64,000 bases of DNA. It comes from Patiria pectinifera. Lineage: Eukaryota; Echinodermata; Asteroidea; Valvatida; Asterinidae. Below the pieces are notes generated by a model, which did not search any database, was not told where the DNA came from, and saw only the letters and a list, made by a program, of their open reading frames with translations. The number at the start of each line of letters is the position of its first letter. The stretch's first letter is position 1. Positions 11,454 through 22,478 of the stretch are shown here, piece by piece. The stretch is taken from assembly GCA_029964075.1 (NCBI GenBank), contig CM057135.1:19866863-19930862 (forward strand), read 5' to 3'. The translations under genes were made by a program, and so were the position numbers.

Positions 11454-11612
11454 TCGAGTCATGAGACTTGGACTCGAGTCGGACTCGAGTCGCTTTTTTT
11501 GTGACTTGTGACTTGACTTGTAAATACCAGCTTTGACTTGTGACTTGACTTGGACTTGCAAACAATGACTTGTGACTTGACTTGGACTTGCAAAAATTGA
11601 CTTGTTACCAAC
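11454..11612. repeat. GACTTG/GACTCGAGTC low-complexity repeat
   Basis: The stretch opens with several gactcgagtc palindromes and continues as an irregular repeat of about 30 bp (gacttgtgacttgacttgga). It has no coding content and resembles dispersed invertebrate low-complexity elements. Confidence 0.7.
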
Positions 11613-11979
11613 CCAAGTCAGACGCTACTCGATTTTTTTTTAAATTGAGTCGCCCATAAAAAGGCCCAAAAGACCACCGGTCTCCGTTCAGACGCATGGA
11701 TTATGGATCGTGGATTTATCATATACCCCCCATGGCCGACACAGGTTGTACCCTGCAAGTATGCTGCGGTGAGTGTTTGTTTATAACGCAACGTGCACAA
11801 TATCCATAAACCCAATAAAAATGACTTAAAATAATTTTTCAAATAGACAATCGTACTCGTTTCAGTCTGATCAACGCAACATTCATTTTGCCATCTATCA
11901 CTGCTTTCTGCTTTCGAGCATTCGAAAATCCAATTACTTTTTGTAACGATCGGATTAACTTCATAACAATACTAGTGTA

Positions 11980-13464
11980 TTGACTTGGCACGCGCCCTCT
12001 CCCGTCTATTGTTGGGGGATTAAAGTAACTTCAAACGCTGCAAGCTCACAAGTACCCTCATCTGGACCGTACTGCTCTGTGAAAGCTGCTGGAGAGGAAT
12101 TGGGCCAAATCCCACAACATGTGTCCCCCGCGCTGTATTCTGAGAAGGGACATGCTACAGTTGCACATAACAGTCAAGAGTGGTATCAACTGAGAAAGAA
12201 AATGGTAACAGCAAGTAAGGTGCCAGCACTCCTGGGGCTCCGTGGTTCAAAGTGTCAGGAGCAGATGCTCAGAGAGGTGATGGACCAAGAGACCCAAGAA
12301 GATCTCAAGAAAAAGAAGAGTATGGCCAGTCTTCCCAGTTTTAAGCGAGGACAGCAATATGAAGACAAAGTAGCTGAACATTTCACCCAAGAAACTGGTA
12401 TGTTTGCATTAGTTACTGGTACATTTACCTTATCAGGCTTGTACGCAGGATATTTTAATGAGGGGTGCGTAACTCAGGTAAAGATACATTGTTGTAAATA
12501 ATCCCAGGCATTTTCACTGAAAAAAAATGCTCAAATTTTGGGTGGGGGTGCAAATCCTCCCCCCCCCCCCTCCCCCCTCCCTCTCATTTGCCTTGTGGTG
12601 TGCTAAGCGAACTTCTGTGAGTCGGTGTTACGTACCAACTTTTGAATAGGAAACAAAAGTTTGTCCACCCACACTTAGCTGGAGTGTAAAATGCTTGGAC
12701 AAGCACACAACCACACATTTTTATCACAAAATAGATTTCCTAAATTATCTCCCAAAGTAGTGAATTGCAACCACTGTTTATCTGTCCTAAACTGGAGATT
12801 TTTTATTTAGTTGTTAAAATAAGAGCATTTTGAAAATGTCTTAACCCCAAGGAAACAAAGCAATGTCCACACTAGGTATGTGTAAAGTATGTGTGGTTTT
12901 AAGACATGTAAGACATGTAATGCACTGTTGTCCATTTATAAGTAAATTAAAAATATTAATTAATTTTTTTTTCTCTCATTAGGATTTCCTGCTCACAAAG
13001 TGGGTATTTACCGATACGAGAACACGATGTCTGCAGCAAGCCCAGACAGAATTCTACCTGGAAGCTGGCTACTAGAAATCAAGACCAGAGTAGCAGGAAG
13101 TGACAGCCCCCTGGAAAAGCTTGACGGCTCTCACTTTGCCCAGGTACAAACCCAGCTGCATTGCACGGGTAGAATTGAAGCTATTCTTATGTCCTTCTTG
13201 CCAGAACAACAACTTGCTCACTACTTTTACATTAAACGGAATCACACATGGTGGAAAGTTGTAGAAATTATTCTCAGAAGTATTGTGCAGAAAACAAAAG
13301 TAGAAAACTGGGATTTGAGAGAAACTAAAGTCCTCAGGAAAATTTGGAGTGCTCTTATTGGTCAAAATGCAGAGTTCTCTAACACCAAGGCATTCAGATC
13401 ATGGACTAATCAGCTAGGATCTACATGTAAGCGAGTACAACTGCAAGCAAATGCCATACCATGA
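11980..13464 (+). CDS. YqaJ-type exonuclease domain protein (transposon gene 2)
   Basis: Two exons encode a YqaJ/lambda-exonuclease-like domain of the PD-(D/E)XK fold. Exon 1 ends at 12397 (ACTG|GTATGT) and exon 2 starts at 12983 after TCTCATTAG; the splice keeps the frame. Exon 1 carries the family start motif NSQEWYQLRKKMVTASK and a downstream helix with GQQYEDKVAEHF. Exon 2 carries ASPDRI, the catalytic LLEIKTR (E-x-K) and the HFAQVQTQLHCTG helix. The frame opens at 11980 but no firm ATG is chosen; an upstream exon may be missing. It lies convergent to a DDE_Tnp_4-type transposase. As I recall, ISL2EU-type transposons encode such a pair. The predicted role is a 5'-3' exonuclease or recombination helper for transposition. 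No stop or frameshift is seen within the domain. Confidence 0.75.
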
Positions 13465-13850
13465 TCTGACCTTTTCAAACAGATATTAAGAAAATCAAGA
13501 CTCACAGATTAGACCTAGGTTGAATTCAAACAGGTTTTATTTATTTATGAATACAAAGATTCATTGCTGCGAAAGGACATTTCTGAGCATTTCTGAAAAT
13601 AAAATGCAAAAAATACAGTCGCCCTGTTTTGTCTGTTCATTATTCAGCACGTTATTCCCAAGAAAGTTTAGAAATATTTCCATTTACGGATAATGCTTGA
13701 CACCCTGTTCACAAACCCCATGAAAAAGGTCTAAAAAAGTGTTTTCTTAGTACATGCTTCACTATTTTCTCTGATAAATTCATCTTGATAGGCCATGTCT
13801 TTGCTTTCCGAGGATTAAGTCACAGCAGTCACTGTCTGTATATGGAAATC

Positions 13851-14564
13851 TTACCGAATATTCAAACTTTTGGTCCAACAGGCTTCCTTAGCAATGTAAA
13901 CATAAGGCAAATACCTTTCCAAGTGTATGACAAGTCCAGTTTTGTGATTGGCCATTTTTTTGTTCAGAATTTTCCAGCGTCTTACTTCGCCATAAAATGT
14001 TCAACGTGAATCCGCAGTGATGCAATATCAAAGTTTTGATGACACTCAAACTGATCAAACTGATCCTTAGAATTAAGTGGGGGTTTGTTGAGAACGGCAC
14101 CTTTTTATGCAGAGGTCAAAAATGTTGAACGCCTTGTCAGTAAGTACAGTACTTCCTTCATAAACTGGTTTCATGACTTTTTCTTCAATTTCTGTAACAT
14201 TGAGTCAGTTATTGAACCTGGGTAACAGTTACTAAAAAAAGTGCCTGAACCATTTGCAGTAATTGCAACAAGCGATTTGCATGTGGCTGCATTTTTGTAG
14301 TCTGAAAAATTCATACCATTCAGCTGATAATCACTAAAGTTTTCATGCTTAAATTCGGTGCAATCAAGTATCAATGACGTGTCTCCATACCCTTTCCCCT
14401 TTAAATACCTTTGGCATTTGTGACTGAATGAAGTCTTTTGAAGGGCACAAATCAATCTGATCCAAAACTGCGGGGATAAATAATGTCCATGCCTCAACTA
14501 TGCGACTTACAGTTTTTTCTGAGCACCCAAACAAGTATGATGCAACGTTTTGTGTCATGCCTTG
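13851..14564 (-). pseudogene. DDE_Tnp_4 transposase, 3' half (split by Gypsy insertion)
   Basis: Read on the minus strand from the insertion point, this half gives the end of an HTH_Tnp_4-like helix-turn-helix (MTQNVASYLFGCSEKTVSRI). It then gives the catalytic core: first Asp in LILDCTEF, second Asp in LTDKAFNIFDLC, and the final block IASLRIHVE with RRWKIL. At least three frame breaks occur, near 14170, 14105 and 14000, so it cannot be translated as one protein. The upstream half lies at 23481-23995, beyond the retrotransposon. It is convergent with the YqaJ gene and probably belonged to the same two-gene element. Confidence 0.8.
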
Positions 14565-15424
14565 TGTGACGGAAAGTGTAGTTGTATGCCCTTGTTCATG
14601 TTATTGTATTATAATCTTATGAATGAACTGTAGTATAGAACGCCCGTGACTGGGCGTGGCTTAGCAGTCCGGGTGTGCGTGTATGCACGCACGCGATTGG
14701 TTAACAAAGCCCCATATGTTTAGTGCATCATAATGGTTTAGTGCATGTGCTATGTATGCGCGTAAGTAGATTGCTACGTACGTACGCGCGGGAGTTTCTG
14801 TGTCAACCTCGCCAAAGTTGGTTGTCCCACCCCCCCCCCCCCTTTCGTCCCTCGGGAGGCAAGCCGAAGGGGATGATGCAGATGGTGAGAGCGGCCGAGG
14901 CCATGTCTCCATCCTCAGCATCACAGTCTTCATCCCAGGAGGAAGAGGAGATGTTCCCCACTCAGAAAAGGGAGGATCCTCCGAAGAAGAGAAGGCGCAC
15001 AGCTACCGTCCGAGAGTACACCTGCGTGCAGGTTTTTCTCGATGGGAAAGTGGTCAAGACAGATGAGCATAAAAGCGTCTACACGAAGCAGATTGAGGTA
15101 GATGATGAGGGAAAGCCAACCGGAAAATAAGCAGGATGACGCGTTCAAGTTTAGGTTTTTGTTTCATTATTATGATTAACCAAGTTTCTTAAAGTTTCCA
15201 AAGTGTCGAACAGTTCAATAAATCATCGTGTTACTTGAGATTACCGACCATTCAGTTGCCAGTTGTCCTTGTTATTGTATTATTGCCTAGTTAACAGAAG
15301 GTTTAGGGATCAATTCCTGCGGCGGTAGATTTCCACCCAAAACGAGCCTGCATCCTAGCCTTTCGACTGCTTTGTGTAGTCCCTGGTCCGAGGAATAACT
15401 TGGTTCGGGAACAGTCTCGCCACA
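14565..15424 (+). repeat. 5' LTR, chimeric
   Basis: 860 bp. The first 236 bp (14565-14800) match 22479-22714 of the 3' LTR and the last ~204 bp (15221-15424) match 23272-23476. The middle 420 bp instead match 21271-21678, the tail of the element's own third ORF and the start of its 3' UTR. This LTR therefore lacks the 557-bp middle of the 3' LTR and carries a coding segment in its place. The segment keeps CAG where the internal copy has a TAG stop. Confidence 0.85.
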
Positions 15425-15426
15425 AA

Positions 15427-15449
15427 TGGTGTCAGAAGTGGGATTGGAA
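15427..15449 (+). other. Primer binding site, tRNA-Leu(CAA) type
   Basis: Two bases after the LTR, tggtgtcagaagtgggattg and the next three bases are complementary to the 3' end of animal tRNA-Leu(CAA) including CCA, with one mismatch in 23 positions. The tRNA end is from general knowledge. Confidence 0.75.
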
Positions 15450-15536
15450 TTGATTAAGGTGACTTCTCTGTTGACTAATATAATTGCACAATTGGTCATC
15501 ACGTGTTGTTGATTTCGGTGGTGATTTTGGAGTTGA

Positions 15537-16955
15537 GATGAGCGATCCAGGCTCGAAAGGTCGAATTGCGGAATTGGCACCTCGAGTGCTGAGGTCGAAG
15601 TGCAACGACTGCGGATGGAAAACCAAATACTGCAGTGGGAAAAGGACCTCACTGAAAAGAAGTTGGTGCCAGCTGCCATGGACTTGCGGTCGGGTGATTC
15701 CCCAAATGGAGGAAATGGGGTACGCAAGCCGAGAGTGGGCGTGTGCGCCGTCGTGTTGATTCCGATGTTGAGTTTAGGTTGCCCGAAGAGACATCTGGGT
15801 ATGTTTCTGGAGCGACGGGGAGAGAGTCAGGTGCAGGTGTGGTGCCTGAGTTGGCCCCTAAAGTGGGAAGGGGGGTGAGCTTTATTGAGAGTACACCTCA
15901 GAAAGGACAAAGCTCAGGGGTGTTCCCCCGAGCGCAGTCGACGCCTATTTCTAGGGAGACGGAGGGTCCTAATGGGGATCTGTTGTCGTTCACGCCTGAG
16001 GTTGGTGTGAGACGGGGTAGGGCGAGTACCAACCCTTTCGTTGAAGATATGGAATTGTGTACCCCTAAACAGGTACATAGTGAACTGTTGAGTTTCGCGA
16101 CTCGACCAGTCGAGGCAAAGAACAACAGTTCAGCTCAAGTTGACATCTCGTCAGTGGGTCCGTGGCCACTGAAAAGAGAGGCACGGGTTCATGGTGGTGT
16201 GGGTCAGATGGGTAGTTTGGAGCGACCAAATCGCAGGCCAAATATAACCCCTGATCGGTACAGTGGGAAGGTACTCTGGAAGGAGTACTTCCGCCATTTT
16301 GAGTCATGTCGTGAGGTGAATATGTGGAGCGAGGTGGTTAGCCGCAAGCTTGCAGGGAGACGCTCTACGGTTGTTGGGTGACTCAGGCCACAAGTACAAG
16401 TACAGTGCACTTGTTAAGCTGCTGGAGCGCAGGTTTGGGTCAGCTCGACAGAGTGAAAATTATCTTGTCGAATTGAGACATCGACGTCAAAAGCCAAAGG
16501 AGGGCTTGCAGGAATTAGGGCAAGCGATTCACGAGTTAACAGCAAGAGCATACCCTGAGTTGCAGGAGGATGCTCGGGAGAGGTTGGCTAAGAACCACTT
16601 CATAGACGCCGTTGATTGTCATTCAGTCAGGGAGGGCATTCATCGGGCTCGTCCAAAGACTTTGGATGAAGCGGTCCAGGCTACCCTAGAGACAGAGAAC
16701 TTTGATAAGGTCGAACAGCAAAGGTTGCTTGACCGGAAGCCCGCCAAGCTGGCGAGAGCTGTTGACTCCGGAACAGAGCAGAGGTTTGAGACTTTAGAGA
16801 AAAGTCTCGGTGAACAGGCCCAGGCATTGAAATCTGTGGCTGAATTGGTAAAGTCGTTGTCGACTCAGATCAAGGGTCAGGGTAAGGCTCAGGGCATGCC
16901 CCCCAAAACGAACAAGCCCAGTCCCCTGAAGTGCTTCAGGTGTGGTGAGATTTCG
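15537..16955 (+). pseudogene. Gypsy gag (frameshifted)
   Basis: The first ATG after the primer site is at 15537. The reading continues through a coiled-coil-like stretch (LRMENQILQWEKDLTEKK, near 15610), a long linker, and a retrotransposon gag domain (WKEYFRHFESC near 16280, then LLERRFGSARQSENYLVEL near 16420). It ends at a CCHC knuckle, CFRCGEI, near 16930. At least three frame changes are needed, near 15590, 15740 and 16340. The knuckle itself is damaged: a frame break falls right after CFRCGEI and the Gly-His of the motif is absent. The product would be the capsid/nucleocapsid precursor. Confidence 0.8.
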
Positions 16956-19900
16956 CCCGGGAGTGTCAGAGACATCCACAACAGTCAGCCCCCCGTAGGA
17001 CCCGCGGGAAGGCTGAGTGGACAAAAGGGTCCAAAAGACAACAAAGTGACAGCGAGGGTGGTAGTAGAGGAAAGAGGTCAAAGCATGGGGATGGGCAACG
17101 AGTAATAACTCTGCCTAACCCAAGTCGCGGCCCTCGTTATGGTTTATTTGTTGATGGAATGGTGAGAGGGACCAAGTGTCGGTTTTTGATTGACACGGGG
17201 TCCACCGATACCTTGATAAGTAGTACGGTGTACTATCAAATTTCAAAGGAGAAGAGACCCGTCTTAGAGACGGAGGAGGTCCAGGTGAAGCAGGTAGACG
17301 GTAGTCGATTGCCCGTGCTTGGCATAGCTTGGGTGGAGGTGCAAGTTGGCCGAACCACGCACCAAGTAAGGGCGGTGTTTACCGAAATGAAGTATAGTGG
17401 CATCCTGGGCATGGATTTTCTCGTGCCAACAGGTGGAAACATAGACTTCCAGTCAAGAGAGTGGAGGCTCAATGGTGAGCGAATCAGGTGCACAAACGGT
17501 GCCGGTGAGCCCTTTGTGGGACGTGTAGTGGTTTCAAAAACTACGGTGATTCCGTCCGGTCATGAGGCTATGGTCCCAGGTATAATTGCCCGGAAGGGTG
17601 CCGACTTGGTCGGGCCAGCCATGGTGGAACCAATGGAAGGTGGCGGTGACCTAGCTGAGAAGGGTTTGGTTTTGGCCAGATCTCTGGTTGAGACTGAAGC
17701 AGAGGTTATTCCGTTGCGGGTCTTCAATCCCGGAAGGGTGAAAAGAGTTGCACGTGAGGGGACGACAGCGGGAACGATCTCCCAGGTAGAGGTTGGTTCA
17801 ATTTATGGTGAGTTGGATGTGGTGGCAAATGCTGGTGAGGAGTTACCCCAGCACTTGCAAGATTTGTTTGAGAGGGGTACAGCCAAGGTAGAGGCTATGT
17901 ACCATGAGGATGTCCGGAAATGTTTAGTTGACTTTCAGGATGTATTGTCTAAGGGTGACCACGACATTGGTCGCACGGACGTGGTCCAGCATCACATAAG
18001 CACTGGTGATGCTAAACCAGTGAGAGAACGGATGAGGTGTCATCCGTATTGCCATCAGGAGGAAATACAGAGACAAGTCGGTGATTTGGAAAAGAGGGGG
18101 GTGATTGAACCTTCCGACAGTCCATGGGCGGCAAATGTTGTTTTGGTTGACAAAAAGGATGGTACGAAACGCTTCTGTATTGATTATAGAAAGTTGAATT
18201 CGTTGACCATCAAGGATGCCTATCCTGTGCCGCGCATTGATGAAACATTCGATGCGTTGAGTGGGGAGAAGTGGTTTTGTACACTTGACTTGGCGTCGGG
18301 GTACTGGCAAGTCGCTCTGGATGAGGACGCCAGCCAAAAGTCGACATTTGTAGTGAGAAGCGGGTTGTACCGGTGGAAATGCATGCCTTTTGGGCTGTGC
18401 AATGCCCCGGCAACATTTGAGCGGCTCATGGAAAAGGTCATGGCCGGCTTGCAATGGGAAATCCTACTGATTTATTTGGATGGCATTATCGTGTTTGGTC
18501 AATTGGTGACGGAGACCCTAGAACGTCTCCGAGTTGTGTTCGGGAGGCTTAGAGACGCTGGGCTCAAACTCAAGCCCAGCAAGTGTCACTTGTTTCAGAG
18601 GTCAGTGACTTACCTCGGGCACATTGTGTCCTCAGAAGGGATAGCCACGGATCCTCAGAAGATTGAGGCAGTCGCAAATTGGCCGGTCCCGAGGTGTGTA
18701 CGAGATGTTAGAAGCTTTTTGGGCCTCGCATCGTACTACCGGAAGTTCATAAAGGGATTTGCAGAAGTGGCGAGTCCACTTCATGCCTTGACCGAGAAAT
18801 TAAGAGAGTTTGTGTGGACTGAGAGTTGTCAGGAGGCATTTGACGAGCTGAAGGGCAGGCTTCAGGCCGCCCCAGTTCTGTCATACCCAATGCCGGAGGG
18901 CGACTTTATCTTGGACACTGATGCCAGCGGTGAAGGTATCGGGGCGGTGTTGTCGCAGGTCCAGGGTGGTGACGAAAAAGTGCTTGCGTATGCGAAATTA
19001 CTGTGTCACTCGTAAATAGTTGTTGGCTGTGGTTGTGTACTTGAAGTACTTCAAACAATACTTGTACGGCCGCAGGGTGACGGTCAGAACTGACCATGCC
19101 GCATTGCGGTGGGTACTTAATTTCAAGAACCCCGAGGGTCAGCTGGCGAGGTGGATGGAAGTCCTGTCCCAGTACGACTTAGTGGTTGAGCACAGAAGCG
19201 GCAAGAAGCATGGTAATGCTGATGGGTTGTCGAGGCGGCAATGCAAACAGTGCGGCCGGGAGGAGGTGGTCAACGAGGCAATTGGTGTAGTACCCGAGGT
19301 TCAGCCTCAGGGGAGTGAGTTTTTGGTTAGGGGCGTAGCTGCCCAACCAACCCTGTCTCGAAGTGCTTTAAAGGAAGCACAGTCACAGGATGACACCATG
19401 AGCTGGCTCATGAAGTTGAAGGAGGACGGCGATAGTCGTCCCGAGTGGAAGACGGTCTCGCACTTGTCGGCAGCCTGTAAGACCTATTGGTCACAGTGGG
19501 ACCAGTTAGAGGTCCGGGAAGGAGTTCTACATAGGCGATGGGACTCCGATGACGGGAAGTCCATCCGATGGCTGTTGGTGTTGCCATCAAAGTTCCGGAA
19601 GGAAATTCTGTCTGAGTTGCACGGTGGGCAACTTAGTGGTCACTTGGGGGTTAGCAAAACTCTGGCCAAAGTCAAAGCCAGGTACTTCTGGACGTGCGGT
19701 CATTTCTCCGGGGCTGCAATATCTGTGCCAGGAGAAAGTCGGCTGCAAAGAAGAGGGTTGCGCCCCTATAGCAGTATCGAGTTGGTGTTCCGATGGAGCG
19801 AGAAGCAATAGACTTGCTCGGGCCATTGCCCGTCACGGACAATGGTAATCGTTGGGTGATGGTGGTTGGCGACTACTGCACTAAGTGGATGGAAGCATTT

Positions 19901-20746
19901 CCGCTTCCTGATGCTACTGCAGTTACAGTAGCGCACACATTGGTGACTGAGTTTGTCTGTCGATTTGGGGTGCCCCAAGAGCTTCACTCTGATCAGGGCA
20001 CAAACTTTGAGTCAGAGGTGTTCAGTAAAATGTGCCAAATCCTCGGCATATCGAAGACTCGGACAACCGCCTATAATCCGAAATCGGACGGCATGGTTGA
20101 GAGGTTTAATAAAACCTTGGTCAACATCGTGGCGGTGCTGATTGACCCTGGGCGAAGGCAGAAAGATTGGGATGAGTTCCTTCCCTTTGCCACCTTCGCT
20201 TACAGGTGCACGCCGCAAGACTCGATTGGGGAATCCCCCAACATGATGATGTTGGGGAGAGAGGTGAATGTCCCAGTGGATCTGGTGACAGGGTGTCCTG
20301 AGGTTGAGGAAGAGGTGACTGAAGACTTCGCCGAAAGGTTGCGAAGTGATATGCAGGAGGCCCATAAAAGGGCTAGGGAGTGCCTCGGGAAAAGTGCCCG
20401 GAGGCAAAAGAAGAACTTTGACAGGAGAGCATCTGAGCATGGGTTGAAGGAGGGCCAATTTGTGTGGCTGCACAACCCTGCAAAGAAAAAGCACATGTCC
20501 CCCAAATTACAACTTAGGTGGGAAGGACCATGGCTGATTCTTAAGAGGTTGTCAGATGTGACGGTTCGAATCCAGCTTAAGCGTGGTAGTAAACCAAAGG
20601 TTGTCCATGTGGACCGACTCAAACCATATGTCGGTGAAGCCATCGAATCTTGGGATTGTCCATCAAGGAGGCAAGACATGTCACCGCCCAGGCGGTATCC
20701 TAAGCGGTCTAAGCGGTCACATAGGTTACCCCTGCGGTTTCGCTAA
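16955..20746 (+). pseudogene. Gypsy pol: PR-RT-RNaseH-integrase (broken)
   Basis: Protease with FLIDTGSTDT near 17190. RT from FCIDYRKLN (18175) through the fingers and palm; the catalytic box near 18475 reads YLDGIIVF, so the second Asp of YxDD is Gly. RNase H begins at LDTDASGEGIGAVLSQ (18915); near 19005 a small deletion with a stop breaks the frame, and it resumes with TDHAALRWVL and HGNADGLSRR. The integrase zinc region (HGGQLSGHLG near 19620) is frameshifted near 19700. The catalytic core follows with Asp in AIDLLGPLP (19805), Asp in LHSDQGTNFES (19985) and Glu in SDGMVERFN (20090). The C-terminus has a GPWLILKRL chromo-like/GPY motif. Domain order is standard Gypsy. It is non-functional from at least three lesions. 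Confidence 0.9.
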
Positions 20747-20873
20747 GATAGTAGGTGTGGCTTTGATTCCATAATTGTTTTCGGGGTGAGGTCGAAACTA
20801 AGTTGTGGTGTATATATTTTGAATTCTTCTTTCCTTTGTGTTTTTCAGGAGTTGAAGAAAATTGAGTCTCAGC

Positions 20874-21589
20874 ATGACGAAGGGTGAACCGAGGCGATAC
20901 AAGTGCCGTGTGTGTACCAGTTGGTACCTGCATCAGGCAAGCTTATGGCGCCATATCCGAGACATCCATGGGCTGTCGACGAACACCTTGATGTGTAGCA
21001 GGTGCGATTACGTTGCAGGTCAGGTGTATATCCTCCAGCATCACATGGAGACGGTGCACAAAATTGGTGTGGTGAAGGGTGCAGCTGGTCCTTCCCAGGC
21101 ACCAGAGTCTTGGAGCGTCAGTACAGTGACAAAGGTCGCAGAGAGCCGTGCAGCAGGTCCGGGTACGTCCTCCAGTTCTGGGTTGCCACCGGCAGCAGTG
21201 CCAAGTGGGGTCACGCCAGTCGTCGATGCTTTGTCCCTGTCAGCCTCACCAATCCAAGAATCCCCGAAAGTGTCAACCTCGCCAAAGTTGGTTGTCCCCC
21301 CCTTTCGTCCCTCGGGAGGCAAGCCGAAGGGGATGATGCAGATGGTGAGAGCGGCCGAGGCCACGTCCCCATCCTCAGCATCACAGTCTTCATCCCAGGA
21401 GGAAGAGGAGATGTTCCCCACTTAGAAAAGGGAGGATCCTCCGAAGAAGAGAAGGCGCACAGCTACCGTCCGAGAGTACACCTGCCTGCAGGTTTTTCTC
21501 GATGGGAAAGTGGTAAAGACGGATGAGCATAATAGCGTCTACACGAAGCAGATTGAGGTAAATGATGAGGGAAAGCCAACCGGAAAATA
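20874..21589 (+). pseudogene. Gypsy ORF3: two-finger C2H2 protein
   Basis: About 238 codons from ATG at 20874, in the position an env gene would take. Residues about 9-33 form one C2H2 finger (CRVCTSW, HIRDIH) and about 42-63 a second (CSRCDYVA, HHMETVH). A long Ser/Pro-rich linker follows, then an acidic SQEEEEM, a basic PPKKRRR nuclear-localisation-like stretch, and a C-terminal domain (QVFLDGKVVKTDE). A TAG at 21421 truncates it; the duplicate in the 5' LTR has CAG there, so the stop is secondary. A good splice acceptor (tttgtgtttttcag, ending 20849) lies 24 bp upstream and a possible donor (aaggtgact) at about 15457, suggesting expression from a spliced transcript. Function unknown; a DNA-binding or targeting role is inference. 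Confidence 0.75.
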
Positions 21590-22478
21590 AGCAGGATGAC
21601 GCGTTCAAGTTTAGGCTTTTGTTTCATTATTATGATTAACCAAGTTTCTTAAAGTTTCCAAAGTGTCGAACAGTTCAAAATTTTCCAAAAGGTTTTATAA
21701 AGTTCAGGTTTATTGTCGGTAAAAAGAGAGAGAGAAAAAAATAATAATAATAAAATCAGTCTTGAAATCATATAGGAAATCTTACAAAATCTGCTGATGT
21801 GAATTTTGATGTATAAAGAAATCTTTATTTTATATATAACAGAAATCCTAATTGACAATTTCGTAGATCTTGTAAAACGCCTAATATTTGCACTGGGTGA
21901 TTCCTCGTAAAAACAAACTGTGTAAATATTAAAAATTGACAAATTCGTAGCTACGACTCTGTAAAATTTATCCTAGTCAAATCATGTAAAATTTCGAGTG
22001 TAGAAAATCTAACATCATATTAAGTGTGTATTTCATTATTTCAGAACTATCTTAACATTCCAGCAGGTGATCAAGCGAAAAATTATTTCAGAGCAGTTAT
22101 ATTTTAATCGTTGTAAATTCAGTTGAAATTATCTGTAACATTTCTTGTGATTTTTTAATGAGCGGAATTTAAGGAAAATTATGTACGATCATTCCCTGTT
22201 AAATCTTGTGAATATTTAATTAGCAAATTTTGGTGTTCCTGTACATGTAGAGTACATGTAAGGCAAGTGCCCTTATCCGGTGTATAAGAGCTTGTGAATA
22301 TTTAATGAGCTTTGAAATCAGCCCCCCCCCTTATGTTTTGTATTATAATTTAAAGAAAAAGTTAAGCTTTAAGTTTTGTATTGTAATTTAAAGAAGAAGT
22401 TAAGATTCAGTCACACTTTCCTTTTATTTTTATTTATGGCTTAGAGTTGGGGACAATCTCTGCCATTGATCGGGCCCA
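21590..22478 (+). other. Gypsy 3' untranslated region
   Basis: AT-rich sequence between ORF3 and the 3' LTR without a coding signal. The bases just before the LTR (ccattgatcgggccca) do not form a polypurine tract, which is unusual for an LTR element. Confidence 0.5.

Noticed and set aside
11980-13464. YqaJ domain as a sign of phage or bacterial contamination
   Set aside because: The gene has a GT-AG intron in frame and lies beside a eukaryotic DDE transposase; the YqaJ domain is known in eukaryotic transposons.
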